Of a DNA stretch of 64,000 bases, positions 60,874 to 64,000 are shown piece by piece. The DNA is from Polaribacter sejongensis (GTDB lineage: Bacteria > Bacteroidota > Bacteroidia > Flavobacteriales > Flavobacteriaceae). Position 1 is the first letter of the stretch. The number at the start of each line of letters is the position of its first letter. The position numbers and the translations under genes were made by a program. The stretch spans positions 2,797,501 through 2,861,500 of the forward strand of contig NZ_CP150667.1 of assembly GCF_038024065.1 (NCBI RefSeq), read 5' to 3'. The notes below the pieces were generated by a model. It was given only the letters and a program-made list of their open reading frames with translations, was not told the DNA's origin and ran no database searches.

Positions 60874-62685
60874 ATGACTAAAAACGGCAATTCATTAGAC
60901 CAAAGAACGTTTGATAAATTAAGCCGTTTATACATTATTGCATTAAGCACCATTGCACTTTCTGTAGTAATTAGTCAGGTTTTAGTTCGTAATCATTTAG
61001 AAACTCAAAAAAGTGATTCTACCGTAATTAATGTGGCTGGTAGACAAAGAATGTTGAGTCAGAAATTAACCAAAGAAATAGTTTCTCTTTCTGATTATTC
61101 TGATAAAAAAAATAGACTTCTACTTAAGAATAAAATTTCAGAAACCCTTTATCTGTGGCAGTTATCTCATCATGCGCTTCAAAAGGGTAATGACAGTTTA
61201 GGGCTTCCTGAACATAATAGCGATAAAATTAAAAGTGAATTTAAAGCGATTAATCCTGTTTTTAATACTATTGAAAAAGCAGCAAAATCAATCGTAAAAA
61301 AAATATCACAAAACCCTACTATTCCTATTGATGCGCTAACATCAGAAATTAAAAAAGTAACTCATAATGAAGGTTCTTTTTTATTGATGATGGATGAAAT
61401 TGTAAATCAATACAATGTAGAAGCTGATAAAAAAATAGCTTGGTTAAAAAAATTAGAATTTCTTTTAATGTCTTTCACGTTAATAATTCTTTTAGGTGAA
61501 TTTTTATTTATTTTTTGGCCAACAGCAAAATCGGTAAAAGCAACACTTTCAGAGTTATTATCCGCAGAAAAAAGAGCTAAAAAAATGGCTTTTGATGCTG
61601 ACGAACTTAGTCTTTCGAAAGAAAAATCGATAAAAGAATTACGTGCGTTTAGCCATGCAATAGATGAAACGTTATTGTTTGCAAGGGTTTCGCCAAGCGG
61701 AAACTTAATTCATATTGGAAATAAATTTTCACGCTTGTTTAGATTATCAAACTTAAAGAATGAAGTGTTATTTTGGAATGTTTTATCTAAAAATGAAAAC
61801 GAACAATTAGTAATTGAAAGCTTAATTAATAAATATAAAAAAACAGGTTGGCAAGGAGAAGTAAAAGCAACCATAAAAGGAAATATCGATATTTGGTTAG
61901 AAATGTCTTTGGTGCCTTATAGACCAACAGAAGACAGGTCCGAATTGTTAATTATTGCCTCTGAAATTACAGATAGAAAAGCGGCTCAAATAGAAGTAGA
62001 AAGACTTACAGAAGAAAGTTTTGAAGAGAAAATGAGTCAGCAAAAGATAATCTCTAGTAAGATTATTGAGAATCAAGAAAAGGAGCAAAACAGAATTGCT
62101 AAAGATGTGCATGACGGAATTGGGCAAATGCTAACTGGATTAAAGTACAATTTAGAAAGCATCAATATGAATGATATTGAGAAGACCACTTTAAAAATTG
62201 AACACCTAAAAGAGTTAACCACAAATATTATAAAAGGCGTTAGAACTGCTACTTTTAATTTAACTCCGCCAGAATTATCAGACCACGGAATTGTGCCTGC
62301 AATTACCAAGTTAACACACGAATTAGGTAGATTGACAGGAAAAGAAATCATATTTTTTAATAAAACAGATTTTAATGAACGTTTAGATTCTTTAGTAGAA
62401 ATTAATATTTATAGAATTGTACAAGAAGCAATTAATAACGCTATTAAATACGCAGATTCGTCACATATTTTAGTGTCACTTTCTCATAGTCAAAATATTT
62501 TAAGTATAAATATTGATGATGATGGCCAGGGTTTTGAGCCTTCTAAAGTAAAAAAAGTTAAAAACGGTGATGGTGGCATGGGTATGACTTTTATGAAAGA
62601 GCGTATTAAATATATTAATGGTCGTTTATTCTTAAATTCTGAATTAGGAGAAGGAACTAGAGTTACATTGAATATTCCTATTTAA
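60874..62685 (+). CDS. NarX-like sensor histidine kinase (PilJ/P-box sensor, HisKA_3)
   Basis: 603 residues. Two membrane helices (about 20-38 and 194-213) flank a periplasmic helical sensor with VINVAGRQRMLSQKLTKEI, the P-box of type IV pili methyl-accepting/NarX nitrate sensors. Then a PAS-like domain (about 260-375; FARVSPSGNLIHIGNKFS) and a HisKA_3 dimerisation helix with the phosphorylated His413 (RIAKDVHDGIGQMLTGLKYN), followed by a HATPase domain (EAINNAIKYADSSHI, DDDGQGFEPS, MGMTFMKERI). It should respond to nitrate or nitrite and phosphorylate the NarL-like regulator at 63083. It is co-directional with nirBD and starts 17 bases after the DUF4202 gene. Confidence 0.9.
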   Translation: MTKNGNSLDQRTFDKLSRLYIIALSTIALSVVISQVLVRNHLETQKSDSTVINVAGRQRMLSQKLTKEIVSLSDYSDKKNRLLLKNKISETLYLWQLSHHALQKGNDSLGLPEHNSDKIKSEFKAINPVFNTIEKAAKSIVKKISQNPTIPIDALTSEIKKVTHNEGSFLLMMDEIVNQYNVEADKKIAWLKKLEFLLMSFTLIILLGEFLFIFWPTAKSVKATLSELLSAEKRAKKMAFDADELSLSKEKSIKELRAFSHAIDETLLFARVSPSGNLIHIGNKFSRLFRLSNLKNEVLFWNVLSKNENEQLVIESLINKYKKTGWQGEVKATIKGNIDIWLEMSLVPYRPTEDRSELLIIASEITDRKAAQIEVERLTEESFEEKMSQQKIISSKIIENQEKEQNRIAKDVHDGIGQMLTGLKYNLESINMNDIEKTTLKIEHLKELTTNIIKGVRTATFNLTPPELSDHGIVPAITKLTHELGRLTGKEIIFFNKTDFNERLDSLVEINIYRIVQEAINNAIKYADSSHILVSLSHSQNILSINIDDDGQGFEPSKVKKVKNGDGGMGMTFMKERIKYINGRLFLNSELGEGTRVTLNIPI

Positions 62686-62769
62686 TAATCTATCTTAATC
62701 TTCTTAAAGGGAAGAAAACAACGCCTTGAGTATTTTGTGTTTCAGCAAAAAAAAACAGTATTAACCAAT

Positions 62770-62884
62770 CAGTTTGTCATTTCGACATGAGCTTTTTTTA
62801 AGCGATTGAGAAATCTCACAAGAAAAGAAAACACTGTTTAGCAGCCTTATGAGATTTCTCCCAAAAGGTCGAAAAGACAAACTG
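62770..62884. repeat. Dispersed repeat family 1, locus 4: bounded hairpin element
   Basis: CAGTTTGTCATTTCGAC (62770-62786) and GTCGAAAAGACAAACTG (62868-62884) are 17-base terminal inverted repeats with one mismatch; inside, GAGAAATCTCA and TGAGATTTCTC are inverted too. The 115-base element is a MITE-like unit between the kinase and regulator genes. Confidence 0.75.
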
Positions 62885-62898
62885 TACGTAAAAATAAC

Positions 62899-63007
62899 CA
62901 CTCAACTTGTCACTTCGAAGTATTGAGAAGTCTCATAACAGTGATAACGTAAAGTGCAGCAAACTTTATGAGGTTTCTGAGAAAAAGTCTAAAAGACAAA
63001 CTGAGTG
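62899..63007. repeat. Dispersed repeat family 1, locus 4: second element
   Basis: CACTCAACTTGTCACTTCGA at the left and AGTCTAAAAGACAAACTGAG at the right are diverged inverted repeats; GAAGTCTCATAACAGTGAT inside matches locus 3. It is adjacent to the first element of this locus and ends 46 bases before the -7 box of the regulator. Confidence 0.65.
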
Positions 63008-63052
63008 TAAAAACTCCACCCTATATAAATACGTAGTTTTACTTAAAAACCT

Positions 63053-63060
63053 TATTTTTG
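63053..63060 (+). promoter_or_regulatory. -7 box of the NarL-like regulator
   Basis: TATTTTTG fits TAnnTTTG, 22 bases before the ATG at 63083; TACGTA motifs lie 18 bases upstream and directly downstream. Confidence 0.55.
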
Positions 63061-63082
63061 TACGTATAAAATAGTTGCAATT

Positions 63083-63742
63083 ATGATAAATGTAGTTTTA
63101 GCAGACGACCATGTTTTGGTAAGAGATGGAATAAAAGCACTTTTAGAAGATCAAACAGGAATTACTGTAATTGATGAAGCTTCTAACGGAAAAGAAGCGC
63201 TAGAAGTTATTGCTAAAAACAAACCACACGTTCTTATTGTAGATATCCGTATGCCAGAAATGAACGGAATTGAAGTAGTTGCAGAAATTACTAAAAATAA
63301 GATTGATGTAAGAACGCTTGTTCTTTCTATGCATGATTCTGAAGAATACGTAGTAAAATCTATACAAGCAGGTGCAGATGGTTATTTATTAAAAGGAGCG
63401 AGTAAAGAGGAGTTTTTAAAAGCTGTAAATAATGTTGCAGCAGGAGATAAGTATTTTACGGGTGATGTTTCTACCATTATCATGAACAATTTTGTAAACG
63501 GAAATACTGCGACAAAAGAAGAACAAAAAACAGCAATAAAAGAACTTCCTTTTAAATTAACAAAGAGAGAAAGACAAATACTGACTTTAGTTTTAGAGTT
63601 AAAAAATAATAAAGATATTGCTGATGAACTAGCAATTAGTAAACGTACTGCAGAAGTACATCGTTTTAACTTAATGAAGAAACTAGAAGCTAAAAACCTA
63701 CAAGAATTAACCAATAAAGCGAAAGAATATCAGTTAATATAG
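63083..63742 (+). CDS. NarL-family response regulator
   Basis: 219 residues. Receiver domain (about 3-118): Asp8, Asp9 (LADDH), phosphoacceptor Asp54 (IVDIRMPEMNG), Ser/Thr in LSMHDS and Lys in YLLKGASKEE. LuxR-type helix-turn-helix at about 150-210 (LTKRERQILTLVLELKNNKDIA, NNKDIADELAISKRTAEVHR). The partner is presumably the NarX-like kinase directly upstream. It has its own promoter after the repeats. Confidence 0.93.
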   Translation: MINVVLADDHVLVRDGIKALLEDQTGITVIDEASNGKEALEVIAKNKPHVLIVDIRMPEMNGIEVVAEITKNKIDVRTLVLSMHDSEEYVVKSIQAGADGYLLKGASKEEFLKAVNNVAAGDKYFTGDVSTIIMNNFVNGNTATKEEQKTAIKELPFKLTKRERQILTLVLELKNNKDIADELAISKRTAEVHRFNLMKKLEAKNLQELTNKAKEYQLI

Positions 63743-63751
63743 AATAAACCG

Positions 63752-63812
63752 CAAAGCTCGCAAAAAAAAGAATCTCTGTGCATCTCTGAGTTTCTTAGCG
63801 CATCTCTGTGTA
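63752..63812. repeat. Short direct-repeat stretch CATCTCTG
   Basis: CATCTCTG occurs at 63781-63788 and 63801-63808, with a related AATCTCTG at 63771-63778, in a region between the regulator and the last gene. Sequence CGCAAAGCTCGCAAAAA precedes it. It looks like an accessory intergenic repeat; no gene overlaps. Confidence 0.5.
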
Positions 63813-63823
63813 ACAACTAATAC

Positions 63824-64000
63824 TTACTTTTTCGTTTGATTTTTTTTTAATTTATCAATTACAAATACACTGTATATCATAATTAGTAAGCCAAGAATCA
63901 TAGAGCTATATTGTAAAGTTCTATAATCAGCTAAAAATGTCATTCCGATTGTAGAAAGTGACATTCCTAGTACAAATAGGTTTATTCCTTTATTATTTTT
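63824..64000 (-). CDS. Membrane protein, partial (runs off the window end)
   Basis: Minus-strand frame open to the window edge, stop codon at 63826-63824; at least 58 residues are visible. They include NLFVLGMSLSTIGMTFLADY and SSMILGLLIMIYSVFVID, two hydrophobic helices, and end LKKNQTKK, a charged tail. The N-terminus is beyond the window. No family is recognised. It is convergent with the NarL-like regulator gene. Confidence 0.6.
   Translation of the reverse strand, partial: KNNKGINLFVLGMSLSTIGMTFLADYRTLQYSSMILGLLIMIYSVFVIDKLKKNQTKK

Overview
The window is low-GC DNA (about 30% G+C by eye) from a member of the Bacteroidota, most likely a marine Flavobacteriaceae close to Polaribacter or Tenacibaculum. 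The basis is Bacteroidota-type promoters (TAnnTTTG boxes), an ECF sigma / FecR / TonB-receptor module of the Bacteroidota kind, a BtuG-like surface lipoprotein under a cobalamin riboswitch, weak Shine-Dalgarno signals, and dense AT-rich intergenic repeats. No rRNA, tRNA, CRISPR array, prophage or insertion sequence was seen. The genus is an inference.

Layout. 1-7.4 kb: end of gltX, a secreted protein, an SPFH/YbjQ pair, a membrane LytTR regulator, tatA, an adhesin-like DUF2807 protein and rnr. 7.5-10.1 kb: a lipid kinase, a 740-base gene-free AT-rich stretch with six DnaA-box-like 9-mers (candidate oriC), rpiB and an ElaA-type acetyltransferase. 10.3-17.1 kb: an ECF sigma-FecR-TonB receptor operon, divergent from a lipoprotein, a surface metalloprotease and a beta-barrel protein. 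17.1-26.6 kb: a 37-residue membrane protein, rluE, a hydrolase, an epimerase, recA, PspC-like and LytTR proteins, dut, an esterase, a flippase, gpsA and an ACT-like protein. 26.7-33.7 kb: an MFS exporter, glpD, a TerB-like protein, a 2OG oxygenase, a flavin-type oxidase and an NhaC antiporter. 33.7-34.7 kb: a tandem array of a dispersed repeat. 34.7-42.0 kb: a six-gene RND efflux operon that starts with a GbsR/MarR-type regulator and carries a TetR regulator near its end. 42.2-52.1 kb: pheS, a large receiver/ATP-grasp fusion, two adjacent glutamate dehydrogenases of different coenzyme type, two LysE-like transporters and a hydrolase. 52.2-57 kb: a riboswitch-controlled BtuG-like protein, repeats, an S41 protease, dCMP deaminase and a HupE-like protein. 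57.2-63.7 kb: a nitrite assimilation cluster (nirB, nirD, DUF4202, a NarX-like kinase, a NarL-like regulator). The window ends inside a small membrane protein gene.

How the genes work together. GpsA makes glycerol-3-phosphate and GlpD oxidises it. The two Gdh paralogues look like an NAD-type and an NADP-type pair. The kinase and regulator at 61-63.7 kb have the features of a nitrate/nitrite sensor pair, and the promoters of nirB and of the regulator share TACGTA motifs. The RND operon appears autoregulated: a palindrome brackets the -33 element of its first gene.

The most unusual content is between genes: at least three families of hairpin-forming dispersed repeats, including a tandem array at 33.9-34.6 kb with an internal conserved fold, and a 45-base-arm hairpin inside the nirB-nirD transcript.
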